A stretch of DNA of 64,000 nt from Boesenbergia rotunda (taxonomy: Eukaryota; Streptophyta; Magnoliopsida; Zingiberales; Zingiberaceae), in NCBI GenBank assembly GCA_024364735.1, contig JAGFNQ010005198.1, positions 297,320 through 361,319 of the forward strand, read 5' to 3'. A program made the position numbers and the translations under genes. This document shows positions 9,800-21,084 of the stretch, one piece after another; position 1 is the stretch's first letter; every line of letters begins with the position of its first letter. The notes below the pieces were generated by a model. It worked only from the letters and a program-made list of their open reading frames with translations, was not told where the DNA came from and did not search any database.

Positions 9800-10634
9800 T
9801 GTTGGAATTTTTGTAGACTTGTATCTGCTCGGTATTTGACTTAGTCGATTTACGACCATCGGATCTTCCGGAGAGTTGACTTGTATCTCCTCGGTATTTG
9901 ACTTGGTCGATTTACGACCGTCGGATCTTTCGGGAGGTTGCTTTCGGAGGAAACAAACTGATTGGTTTACGTCGAGGCTAGTGTTCGACACTATCTCCGT
10001 AAAACGATATTGCTCCGCTACTGGTGCTCACGGATAGCAACAATTCGTTTCCAAGATACAACGACGTCGTCTCGGAATAGTAGCACTTCAAATTCTGAGA
10101 CCGGAGAACCTTTTCGCGGGCTTTTTCGTACTCTCGATGCAGAGGATGAGTGCAACTGCTTTAGATTGCAATGCTTTGAATGAATGAAATGATCTAGTGA
10201 AGGGATCTATTTATACTGAGTGAAGAGGTAAGTACCCTTTGGTTTGGACAGATCTGGACCGTTCATAATGAAAAGGTATAACCCTTTAAAGGTCATTTAA
10301 TCTCGTCCATTGATCTGAAGAGTTATAACTCTTTAGATCCCATCTTGATCTCGATCGTCAGATTAGATCAGTTAATCCGATGTCTCAGATTCATCCTCCC
10401 TCTTCACATTCAGATCTTTGATCCGACGCTCCAGATCGCACCTTTTTAGCGATCTGTCCAGATCTTTGATCCGACAGCCACCATTGAGCGTATCTTGAAC
10501 AATTAATTTTTAATTCATCCTTATTCGGGTTTGAGCAAATAAATAGTCCAGATTTATCTACGCGAAACGTAGATTTTGATTTTGAAGTCAAACATGACTT
10601 TCAACGATCGATGACATCAAAATTGTATTCAACA
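9800..10634 (-). repeat. 3' LTR of the copia element
   Basis: On the minus strand it begins TGTTGAATAC and ends AAATTCCAACA. TATAAATA on the minus strand (10208-10215) is a likely core promoter. It is nearly identical to the 5' LTR at 16101-16934 apart from scattered substitutions. The polypurine tract CATGTGGGGGAT lies at 10635-10646. Confidence 0.9.
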
Positions 10635-11199
10635 ATCCCCCACATGAATGGAAATTAATGCATGTATTGCATGTACGCATGCCGACACTTTACAAGAGTC
10701 CAATCGATAAGTTAATGCATCGGGAAAGGTAACTTGTGGCTTTGAACCTTTTGTAGTGGAATGCTATCGAGCATACTAGGCTGCGCAGTGAACGTGATGT
10801 CTTGAACTGCTCAGCTGTTGGTGTATACTAAAACAATAACACCCACACAGAGACTTATCTCACCCACTTTTAGTTCTCATGGTTGGTTCCGTTTCGGCTA
10901 TGGACACCATCTTGGATTCATGAGTATTTCATTGAAGCGGTCTGTCTTCACACTCACATAGGTGACACTTCTATCAAGAGTATCCTACCATACTCCACCT
11001 TAAAGGTATAGAAGTCATTAAAAGCATAAGCTTATCCTCACTACATGTGGTAGGACAGCACCAAATCATCCTAGGATTGGGATAATAGAGATAATTATTT
11101 CTCTTGTGCTGTTACACAACTTCTGTAACTTCGTTGTCCCATTGAACCAAGATCTTAGGATCTCCAGTCAACAAGGTTGGGTTTCCGCTATAGTCATTT

Positions 11200-11436
11200 T
11201 TAGTTGTAGATTTTCAATCCCATTCCTCTTGATGAGCAGTATACTTGATCTCGATTTAGCCCCTTCGTTAGGGGATCTGCCAAATTATCCTTAGATTTGA
11301 CATAATCGATTGCAATCACTCCGTTCGAGATCAACTGCCTAATAGTATTATGTCGACGACATATATGTCGTGATTTACCATTATACATACTACTCTGTGC
11401 CCTTCCAATTGTCGATTGACTATCACAGTGGATAAG
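11200..11436 (-). pseudogene. RNase H C-terminal part of copia pol
   Basis: The translation includes NGKSRHICRRHNTIRQLIS and VKSKDNLADPLTKGLNR, the conserved end of copia RNase H. It continues directly from the sequence at 13741 once the intervening solo LTR is removed, which restores the HCDSQS active-site region. Confidence 0.9.
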
Positions 11437-13740
11437 TGTTAGTGATATGAGAGAAGTGTCCTAAGGCAATCGCCTTATGATTGTAAACATTTATTTTAAT
11501 AAATGATAATTTACTATTTGAGTATACATGTTTGTGTATTTGATTGGGATCTTAAACTCATCTACTGAATGTCCGCAATACAACTCACAGCATAAGAGAA
11601 TTTGTGATGGGATCACAACTAGTGATTATCTCTAAATGTGCAAATGTGAAGTATTGAAAATATCCCTAGTCAATGAATTGATAAATACGGACACTATCAA
11701 TTCTGTTGAGACTAGCATGGGTTATTCTCTAATCAGCTGATTCTCACTGGCTGGTGACATTGGGATGTCCGGAGATAAACATGGATGCTAGTTAAGGGAA
11801 CTAGTTCATTGGAGTGACTAGCTGTAAGACTTCATATGGTTATCTATATAGATATGTCAATGAAGTTCTTACTACGACTTAAGTGCGATGTTCCTTTGAC
11901 TTGCGATGTTCAAGTCATTTTGGTCATGGAGACTTATACTTTAACATCTTAAGCAAACATCTCCAAGGAGGTGTGGACCCAGGATGATTGGGTATAAGCC
12001 GAAGTGTCCGAAGATGTTTGAACAGCCTACAAAGGATTCACCACTCCTTGCGAGGAGATGTATACCCAGGCCTATCGTCGGATTGTTACTCAAAACCTCT
12101 GGCCAGAGTATATCATGTTTAGAGTGCGAGTCTCTTAAATATATGAGAGTAATTAGAAATCCAAAGGACGAGAAAGACACTACTTGGTCTAGGTGTGACG
12201 TAGTCAGTCTAGTGGGGACTGACACAAACAGACCATGTCCTGAACCAAGTGGGTATAAGGTGGTGAAGGGAATGAGGTACGATTCATTAGAGCTGCTGAA
12301 GGGTTTCAGAATTACTTCTGAGGTCAACCGTTGATCTTTCGATTAATTGGGGGTCATGATGTACTACTAGGTGCCACTCATGATCATTCTATAATTAGTT
12401 GATTATAGACAGCCAACATAAATCGAAAGCCTATTTAGTCACACGCACTACGAGTAATCCGAGGGATTTAAAACGAGTTGAAAATTGGATTTTCCAATCA
12501 AGAGAAATAAGTCGAATCTGAGTTAATCAGAGGCGCAACGGAAACTTGAAATGGCTAAGTCTTTTGAAGGCTTATTGGGCGAATTAAATGAGTTTAATTC
12601 GCGATGGAAACGGCTTGGTTTGGCCGGCAAAAGAGGGTGTCCACCCTCTTGGTTTGGCCAGCCATTAAAAGGGGATAAACCAATTTAATTGGTTTAATTA
12701 ATAAAATAAATCTAGCGCGATTTGTTTTATAAATTATGCATAAATAAATTGATATATATAAAGAAATTTATATAAAGAAATTTATAAAGAAATTTGTAGT
12801 AAATTTCTTCTTTTTATGGAAATTAAAATGAACCATGAATTGGTTTAATTTTAATTTATAAAAATAATTATGAATTGATTTATCCATAATAAGAAAATTT
12901 TATACAAATTTATTCCATAATTAAAAGGGAAAGAAAATTTGTTTTATTATAAAGTTAGTTATAATAAAAACTAAGAATACCGGAATAAGTCATAAGAAAT
13001 TTTATAAGATAAATTTCTTATGATAACTAATTCCGTTAATTCTGTTAAGAGGGAGACTTGGCAAGGGAGAGGCTACTATATAGAGGAACCAAAGGCAAGC
13101 CCTAAATTCCAATTGAGTAATCAAGAGATTAGTAGCTTCCTCTCTCTCTCTCTCTCTTATTCTCTTCTTCCCTTATCCCAAGCTAGGGTCGACGCCCATC
13201 TTCCAAGCTAGGGCCGGCGCCCCTCTTCCAAGCTAGGGCCGGCGCAACCTCAACCTCCCTTGAGGTTGCCGTGAGTCACCATCACCGAGGAGAAGCCAAC
13301 CAAGAAGAAGAAGAAGCGGATCACATCTCCTTCCTTCCCGGAATTTGGATTCCGATTCTTGGTGGTTAGTTTTCTTTCTTCTTTCTTGATCTTCTAGTTG
13401 TGTCTTCGGAGAATCTAGTAGTTCTCGTCGGCACAAAACTCGTGGCTTTGCGAAGTCATCCCGAAGAGAACTCGGCGTGGACGCGAATTGAGGCGGAGCT
13501 TCCAAGGGACGCTACGGTTGGATCTCGTCCCTTACTTCGAGTTACGCGAGGTACTTGGTAAATTAGGTTACTTTTCCGCAAAGTTTTAATTTATGATCAT
13601 GTTAACACACCATAAGGTTGCATGCTAGATACGTGGTTAAAATAATTTAGGAAATTATTTTATGCTAATTCTTCCGCTGCACGTAAAAATTTAAAATTTT
13701 ACGAACCCGTATCCTTGTCGACATGCACCCGGTCCCAACA
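11437..13740 (+). mobile_element. Solo LTR (2304 bp) nested in copia RNase H
   Basis: It starts TGTTAGTGATATGAG and ends CGGTCCCAACA, with ATAAG at 11432-11436 and 13741-13745. It has no coding region. A homologous solo LTR in the opposite orientation lies at 45668-48103. A TC microsatellite lies near 13139-13156, followed by GGGTCGACGCCC-type short repeats (13185-13245). It splits the RNase H of the host element, so it arrived later. Confidence 0.93.
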
Positions 13741-15396
13741 ATAAGTACGACGGGCACAGGTTTTATCCAGCTCGGAATATCTTCCAAGAAATTCTGCAAC
13801 CATTCAGCTTCTTCAGCTGCTTTATCAAGTGCTATAAACTCGGATTCCATTGTTGATCGAGCTATGCATGTTTGCTTGGTGGATTTCCAAGATACTGCTC
13901 CTCCACCGATCGTGAATACATATCCACTAGTGGATTTGGAGTCTTTTGTATCGGAGATCCAATTAGCATAACAATATCCCTCCAAGACTGCGGGATACTT
14001 TCCGTAATATAATCCGTAGTTCATAGTATATTTTAAATATCTAAGAACTCGCATCAGTACTTTCCAATGGGTGTCGTTTGAATTGCTCGTGAAACGACTC
14101 AGTTTGTTGACCACACAGGCAATATCCGGACGAGTACAATTTGTGAGATACATCAAACCGCTAATTATCCGGGAATATTCCATTCGCTAAATGTTGACTT
14201 AGATCCATAGGTGTTTTTACAGTAGAGAGATCGTATGCATTGAATCTTTTCAATACTGACTCTACATAATGAGATTGTGTTAAAACTATCCCATCGGACG
14301 TCCTGAGAATTTTAGTTCGCACTATGACATCTGCTAGACCCATATCTTTCATGTCAAAACTATTGGTCAACATTTTTTTTTAGTACTCATGATGATATCA
14401 TGATTACTTCCCATTATGAGCATGTCGTCTACGTATAGACAGACGATTACATAACTCTCAAGTGTGCTTTTGACATAAATGCATTTGTCAGATTTATTTA
14501 TTCTAAATTCGTTTGACAACATTATTTTGTCAAATTTTTCGTGCCATTGCTTTGGTGCTTGTTTAAGTTCGTACAACGACTTAACAAGTCGACACACCTT
14601 TCCCTCAGTTTCAGGAGCTATGAACCCCTCGAGTTGCTCCATGTAGATTTCTTCTTCCAACTCACCATTTAAGAACGCAGTCTTAACATCCATTTGGTGT
14701 ATTTCAAGGTCATACAATGCTGCAATGGCTATCAACACTGGTATGGACATAATCCTTGTCACCGGTGAGTAGGTATCGAAGTAATCAAGGCCTTCCTATT
14801 GTTTGTACCCTTTAGCTACAAGTCTGGCCTTATACTTGTCAAACGATCCATCAGCTTTATACTTGCGTTTTAGTATCCACATACAACCTAATAGTTTAGT
14901 ACCAGAAGGAAGGTCTACTAATTCCCAAGTATGGTTATTCATGATCGACTCGATTTCACTATTGACAGCTTCTTTCCACAATGGGCCGTCGGGACCAGAG
15001 AGAGGTTCGCTTAGTGTTCTTGGGTCCATTTCTGACATGAATGTCATGAAATCCGGCCCGAACGATTTCTCAACTCTAGTCCGTTTGCTCCGACGTGGCT
15101 CTTCGCTTTGATTGTCAATAGCCCTTTTTTGACAACTAAGCTCTGGAACATTATCTTTGTTAGAACTTCCGTTGTCATTATTTTGAACTTTTTCCTTCTT
15201 ATTTGGAAACACGTCTTCAAAAAATCCGATAAATGTTTCATCAAACGTTTTAAGTTCGATCTTAACTTGTTTTGGCTTAGGTACTTCGACCTTTGCTAAG
15301 CACCTCTCACACTTTCAAGTATTTATACAATGGCTCGCGGCCTTTAGAATGTGGTTTGCTGATAATATGGCTTTCCCCCACAAATTTTAGGGTAAA
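13741..15396 (-). pseudogene. Copia pol: integrase end, RT and RNase H start
   Basis: Reading on the minus strand, the remnant starts at NLWGKAILSANHIL (integrase C-terminal region) and continues through FFEDVFPNKKEK and the RT domain (WKEAVNSEIESI, KARLVAKGYKQ, MDVKTAFLNGELEEEIYM, YVDDMLIMG). It ends in RNase H (TRPDIACVVNKLSRF, SKSTSGYVFTIGGGAVSWKS) at the solo LTR. Defects seen are a stop after YKQ near 14797, a frameshift in an A run near 14370-14380, and another near 14165-14180. The integrase zinc finger and catalytic core are missing. Confidence 0.9.
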
Positions 15397-15464
15397 CAGT
15401 AATAACCTAGTTGGTTAGAGCATGTTGCTATTAACCACAAGGTCGAAGGTTCAAGCCCTCCTTT
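15397..15464 (+). pseudogene. tRNA-Asn-like sequence at a retroelement deletion junction
   Basis: CCTAGTTGGTTAGAGC, TATTAACCACAAGGTCG and AAGGTTCAAGCCCTCC align with the D arm, anticodon-variable region and T arm of plant tRNA-Asn. The anticodon position reads ATT instead of GTT and the acceptor stem does not pair. It lies exactly between gag (ending KHKQKE) and the integrase remnant (starting NLWGK) of the copia element, on the opposite strand to them. A short T run follows at 15473-15477. It is unlikely to be functional. Confidence 0.75.
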
Positions 15465-16072
15465 TGCTTATGCTTTTTAGGTAATTTTTAGAAATCCTTC
15501 CATGAAGGAGGGAGTTTCTCTATTACCGCAGCAACTTTGAATGACTCATTCGGCGTCATTCCTTCGGCGTCTAGATCATGCATTATCAGTTGCATGTCTT
15601 GGACCTGAGACATGACGCTCTTGGAATTCACAATTTTGAAATCCAGAAACCGACCGACAATGAATTTATTCAGTCCGGCATTTTTCAATTTTGTATTTCT
15701 TTTCAACGATTCCCACAGTGAGTTGGTCATCTCCATTATGCAATATACGTTATATAGCGCATTGTCCAGCGCATTAAGAATGTAATTGCGACACAAGCAG
15801 TCTCCGTGTGACCACGTATCGCGAGTAGCCTGGCTCCCGGAATTATTTTCCGTAGCGGCTGGCGGGTCTTCACGCAGGAACCGTACAAGGTTCAGCATGG
15901 TTAGGTAGAACAGTATCTTCTGCTGCCATCTTTTGAAGTCTGCTCCATTGATTTTCTCCGGCTTCTCGGCGTAAGGGACGGCGGTTGGTATATCGTTGAT
16001 TTTGAAGTCGGCTCCGTTTGACATCTTGGCGTGAGGGACGACGGCGGTTGGTACATCATTGACTCCGGCCAT
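15465..16072 (-). pseudogene. Copia gag (UBN2-type), truncated
   Basis: From the ATG at 16072 (minus strand) 194 residues are open, including NGADFKRWQQKILFYLTMLNL, SLWESLKRNTKLKNAGLNKF and the usual gag motif LPPSWKDF. A stop follows; a one-base shift recovers KNYLKKHKQKE before the tRNA-Asn-like junction. The zinc knuckle and protease are absent. Confidence 0.88.
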
Positions 16073-16100
16073 ATCAGTTTGCCGAATATCGTTTTACGAT

Positions 16101-16934
16101 TGTTGGAATTTTTGTAGACTTGTATCTCCTCGGTATTTGACTTAGTCGATTTACGACCGTCGGATCTTCCGGGGGGTTGACTTGTATCTCCTCGGTATTT
16201 GACTTAGTCGATTTACGACCGTCGGATCTTCCGGGAGGTTGCTTTTGGAGGAAACAAACTGATTTGTTTACGTCGAGGCTAGTGTTCGACACTATCTCCG
16301 TAAAACGATATTGCTCCTCTACTGGTGCTCACGGATAGCTGCAATTCGTTTCCAAGATACAATGATGTCGTCTCGGAATAGTAGCACTTCAAATTTCGAG
16401 ACCGACGAACCTTTTCGCGGGCTTTTTTGGACTCTCGATGCAGATGATGAGTGCAAATGCTTTAGATTGCAATGCTTTGAATGAATGAAATGATCTAGTG
16501 AAGGGATCTATTTATACTGAGTGAAGAGGTAAATACCCTTTGGTTCAGATAGATTTGGACTGCTCATAATGAAAGGGTATAATCCTTTAAAGGTCATTTA
16601 ATCTCGTCCATTGATCTGAAGAGTTATAACTCTTTAGATCCCATCTTGATCTCGGCCGTCAGATTAGATCAGTTAATCCGACGCCTCAGATCCATCCCCC
16701 CTCTTCACATTCAGATCTTTGATCCGACGCTCCAGATCGCACCTTTTTACGATCTGTCCAGATCTTTGATCCGACGGCCACCATTGAGCGTATCTTGAAC
16801 AATTAATTTCTCATTCACCCTTATTCGGTTTTGAGCAAATAAATAGTCCAGATTTATCTACGCGAAACGTAGATTTCGATTTTGAAGTCAAACTTGACTT
16901 TCATCGATCGATGGCATCAAAATCATATTCAACA
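16101..16934 (-). repeat. 5' LTR of the copia element
   Basis: It is homologous over its full length to 9800-10634. TATAAATA lies at 16509-16516 on the minus strand. It ends at TTCAACA, followed by the target copy TCAAG. The sequence just inside the LTR does not contain TGGTATCAGAGC. Confidence 0.9.
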
Positions 16935-17237
16935 TCAAGTTAACTAGATTGGAAGGTCAACCCTTCCAGCAAACCTTTTTGAACATGTGAATAATGTGAT
17001 GACCTAGGATAGACTACATAGGCAAGACTTGTGGAAGGTGGTCCTAGGTGGGGCCGTTGGACAGGGCCCCACCTTGGGCGAGCTTAAAATTTTTTAAATA
17101 ATTTTTAATTTTTTTTAATAATGGCTAACATAACAAGTTGAAATTTCGATTTCCTCACATTCATTTATTCTCACTGCAAGTCAAAAACATTTCTCCAAAC
17201 AGTTTTGATATACTTAATTTAAAAATTCAATAAAATG
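16935..17237. other. Intergenic spacer
   Basis: This is a short unique stretch with a GC-rich patch (17020-17080) and AT-rich ends. No gene is seen. Confidence 0.5.
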
Positions 17238-17394
17238 TTCAATAAACAATGTGATATTTTACATATATATGTTCGATTATCGCTTGGATATCATCGACGA
17301 CTTTCGACTATCACCCCGAATCAAACTATACCCTGGGAGGCACGATAAACTTATTAAAGATCATTATATATAAAATATCACGTTATTTATTGAG
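17238..17394. mobile_element. Foldback MITE, copy 4
   Basis: The arms CAATAAACAATGTGATATTTTA and its inverted partner TAAAATATCACGTTATTTATTG bound a core with CCGAATCAAACTATACCCTGGGAGG, the family signature. It has no coding capacity. Confidence 0.75.
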
Positions 17395-18289
17395 TTTTTT
17401 TTAAAAATTTTTCACTGAACGTATCATTTTACTTATCCAAAATCTATCAAATCCTCGCTGCCGCTTTGGTACCAAAATTGACTAAGGTTTTAATTAGATA
17501 TGGCTTAGGCTACATTTTGATACTAAAATTGCACAAAAATCCTAGACTACAAGCTTGGCTCGTCTCATCACCGCCTCCGCCATGCGTGCCGCCTCGTTTG
17601 CTGTTGCTTACCATTGTGCAACATATGCCTGTGTCTTTTACGAGGTTTTGAGTTGATTTTTGTCACTAGATAGCGAAATTTCAAATTTATTTTGCGAGGT
17701 AAGAAAAACCAGAGCTTGTTTCTTGATTTTGATTAGAAACCTATGAGCTGTGCTTGATTACTGATTAATTTAGTTGTGTTGTGCTATTATATAAATATTG
17801 AAGCTTTTGCTTCGGAAGTTGTTTGCTTCAACTTGAACTGAGTATCAAAGTCGATTTTTTTTTTTGGTTTCAAGTTAAACCTTATTTTAGCTCTTTCAAT
17901 TTGAAAGCAAACTTTTTCAAATTTGGATCATGAAAATTGATCTTCGATGATATTTTTTTTTAATTTTAGATTATTTATTTGGAGGATTACTAGAGCAATA
18001 AAATATGATATTTGAAACTTTAATATATGATAAAATATAACGTTTGTAAATTTTAGTTTAGCGTTGTTAAAGCTAAAATGAGCATTTTATAATAAGTACT
18101 TATTTAATGTCTATAATAAGTGATTGTTTGAGAGTTTGATTTGTTTATTTTTTATAAAAAATTGGAATGCCTTCTACTTGGAAGTATCTATCAAGACATG
18201 ATAAACTGAAAAAAAAAAGTTAAAGAATTTATTAAGTCTCAAAGAGAGGCGATCGGACGATTTTATTGTCAAAGAATTGATGGGTAATG
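17395..18289. other. AT-rich spacer
   Basis: No gene is supported. Open frames here are short and low in complexity. Confidence 0.5.
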
Positions 18290-18807
18290 AAGATAAAAAA
18301 GAAAATAATTGTAATGAATTGCATAAATGCTTAGCCATTCAAAATGATATAGATGAAAATGTGAATGCATGAGATTTAAGGTAATGAAAGTGATGATGGC
18401 TTTAAAAATAATTATTCTAAAAGTGATGATGATATTATTAATGCAGTAAATAAAGAACCAAGTTCATCGATTCCATTTGACATTTTTTATGCTAGAAACT
18501 AGAAAAATTTAGATCCAAAGTGGAATGATCAATTAGTGGAAAAGGGTCTTATAAGAAATGCATTAACGTGGAAAGATCCTAAAGATAGATCAAATAAAAG
18601 ATTTTCTTTGGATTTCTACATTGAGATTTTGCCAAATGGTCAAAACACCATTGAGATTAGTTGGTCTATTAAAAAACACTTGATAAAGTATTTTATTTTT
18701 ATTGCAAGTTATTTTAAAGGAGGTCTCAACCAAGTCAACTAGTATACGAAGGATATTGAGATTGAGAGTATCTTAGTAGCAGATTTAAAGAATTTGAGAC
18801 ATGTATA
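18290..18807 (+). pseudogene. hAT-type transposase pseudogene, N-terminal part
   Basis: The translation contains NLDPKWNDQLVEKGLIRN, FSLDFYIEILPNGQ and a following W...K...FIFIASYF. These match the TTF/zf-MYM-type N-terminal region of plant hAT-like transposases (usual form: lvekGPIR, HYIRKLPNGE, FCFCCKLF). A stop replaces the usual Trp before NLDPK. The cysteines of the finger are not preserved. The gene continues after the solo LTR at 18813-21084. Confidence 0.78.
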
Positions 18808-18812
18808 GAGCA

Positions 18813-20587
18813 TGTCACGCCCCGAGTGGTTGCATGTCCGACGAAAATCGGACAACACCTCCCCTGCAGGGCGGACAATCTCATACAATACATACATAAT
18901 ATGGCCTCCACACATAAATATGATCAACTATGACATAAATAAATTAATAAATACTATCCATATCATCAAAAACATGTACCAACATCTATACTATAAAAAC
19001 AAACTCCAAATTTGCCCTTTGGGCAGACTGACGATGCAAAATACAGAAAAGTACCAAAACACTGAATGACACATATACCAACGTATCTAAAATGAGAATA
19101 ACAACTCAACCATAATTGACAGAAAATAATAATAAAATAAAGATACTACGCTATCACCGGGACTGCGACTGGCTACTGGGCTCTCCTGGTGGCGTCATCC
19201 TGAAAAAAGAAAAAACAAGCAAACGATTACGAGTCCAGGGGGACTCCGCGGGTATATAAATAGATAGATATGTATGGCGGTAAAAAGGTTATACAATAGC
19301 AGTATAGAAACAAACTGATATAATCTCAAAAGAAAAACCAAGATACATGATCGGTACTCTACATGCAATTATACATATCCATACCTACCCCCTGGGGTGT
19401 GTAGGTCATAAGTCCCTGAATCTGAATGGTCGCCAGACGATAAACAAAGTAAATCTCTCCTGTATGTATATGTCATCTAAGTGCAAAAAGCATAGCTCAA
19501 ACAAATGCAGCAAACACAAACAATGCAAATTATGCAATCGTGCACATGATGCAATGACATGGTCACCCCTGACGCCCGTCAACCACCATCACCGGTCATG
19601 GGTGAGGTCGAGTGGGTAGGGCTATGACAATTGTACGTACTCTGCCGTCACTGCTCCTAAGTGACTGAGTGGATAGGATGCTAGCGGAGGTCACACCCGT
19701 CCTACCTCAAATCATATGAGGGAGCACCACTCTCGTCTCCTCGTATCACGAGAAAGAGGAGGGATCCATGTCTGCTACCACGTTGCGGAACCACTACCCG
19801 GCCATGAGCGGCCGAGCGGAGCCTTGACAGTGCTACTGCACACACTCTCTTGATAGTACCACTAATCCATGAGTGACAGTGTGTGCAGATTCTGTTATGA
19901 CTGACGATCTATCTCAACCACAAGGGAGCCAAGAGATCGTCAGTTATGCAATAATGCAAAGATGACGCATGATGCTAACACCCATCAAGTAACCTCAAAT
20001 AATATGCACTGGTCTGAATTATAAATCATGATATACTAATAACCTACTAGGCATGCAAAAATGCTAGGTATCGACAAACATGTCTACTATCCAAAATTAG
20101 AATATCAAGCATAGAGACCGTATAGAAAATAAATTTGAGCATGTCAAAGGTCAAGTAATAAGTACCAAGTAGGATAACCAAGAGGCAGATAAAGATAAAT
20201 CCTACTACCATCCATGCATACAGGGAATCATACATAGAGATCTGAAATATCTACATAGATAAGTCAGAAGGTACCCGCCTCGTAAATAACATGTGTAATA
20301 CTGGAAAGAACCTCCCGTCCAGCCAATCTGTATCCAATCAGTGTCCTGTAATAAAAGACATAAATTTAGCTATTATAATACATCATACTTAGCTAAACGA
20401 GTTATTCTAATTAATTAGGGCATCCTAATTATCCCATTACATTTAATTAACCATAACCATAATTAAATGCTTAACTTGAATTATTTCAAGTTACCTGGAT
20501 TACAAGATTAGGTTTATGTTAGACGTAGCCCAAACCTAATCCGAGTAATCAATTCAATACCCAACAATAACACGCGTTTATACCTTT

Positions 20588-20641
<54 letters not shown>

Positions 20642-21084
20642 ATTTTTTTTCTTTCTCTGTTGCCTTCGGTGCATGTTGTCATCGGCAACAACTTTACTTT
20701 TTTTTTCCCATTCTTCATGTTGCCAGCGGCAACAACCCAACACGGACTTGCGATTTACCTTCTGTGATGCGTCGGCGAAGAAAAGAAGAAGTCGTGTGAT
20801 GCGCCGGGGAAGAAAGGAAGCAGACGAGAATATCTTCGGTGTAAGGGGGATAGGGGAGGAAAGGAAGAAGCTCGCACGAGGAAAAAGAGCAAAAACTTGC
20901 GACCCCCGACTGTAGCAGAGGGGGAGATAGACTTGCTTCGGCACCGGGCGGCGTCCCCCCTCCACACGCGCAAAGGAGAAGAGAAAGCAGCTAGGGTTTC
21001 ACACGGGAAACCGTTGGGGCGATGAGGTCGGCGGGGAAGAGGAATTAAGTCAGGAAATTTGGGATCAAGTAAGGAAATTTAACA
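18813..21084. mobile_element. Solo LTR (2272 bp) splitting the hAT pseudogene
   Basis: It starts TGTCACGCCCCGAG and ends GGAAATTTAACA, with GAGCA at 18808-18812 and 21085-21089. The TGTCACGCCCCGA start is familiar from plant gypsy-type LTRs, which is only suggestive. It has no coding region. It contains a compound TA/CA microsatellite at 20590-20640. On removal, the hAT reading resumes across the junction. Confidence 0.88.
20590..20640. repeat. Compound (AT)n(AC)n microsatellite
   Basis: About 14 AT dinucleotides run straight into about 11 AC dinucleotides inside the solo LTR. Confidence 0.95.

Larger units (their letters stand above)
9800..16934 (-). mobile_element. Ty1/copia retrotransposon with internal deletion and nested solo LTR
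   Basis: Two direct LTRs (9800-10634 and 16101-16934) bound an internal region coding on the minus strand in the order gag, (deleted protease and integrase core), integrase end, RT, RNase H. The gene order with RT last, and the motifs, are copia-type. Target copies TGAAG and TCAAG differ by one base. A polypurine tract adjoins the left (3') LTR; I did not find the usual initiator-Met primer site next to the right (5') LTR. A 2304-bp solo LTR splits RNase H, and stops and frameshifts break the coding region. It cannot move on its own. Confidence 0.9.

Noticed and set aside
11941..12334. Open frames of about 120 codons on both strands
   Set aside because: They lie within the solo LTR, overlap each other, and recur as fragments in the other LTR copy (47212-47669) without conserved frame.
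15397..15464. Functional tRNA-Asn gene
   Set aside because: The acceptor stem does not pair, the A box is altered and the anticodon would be ATT. It is kept only as a tRNA-like relic.
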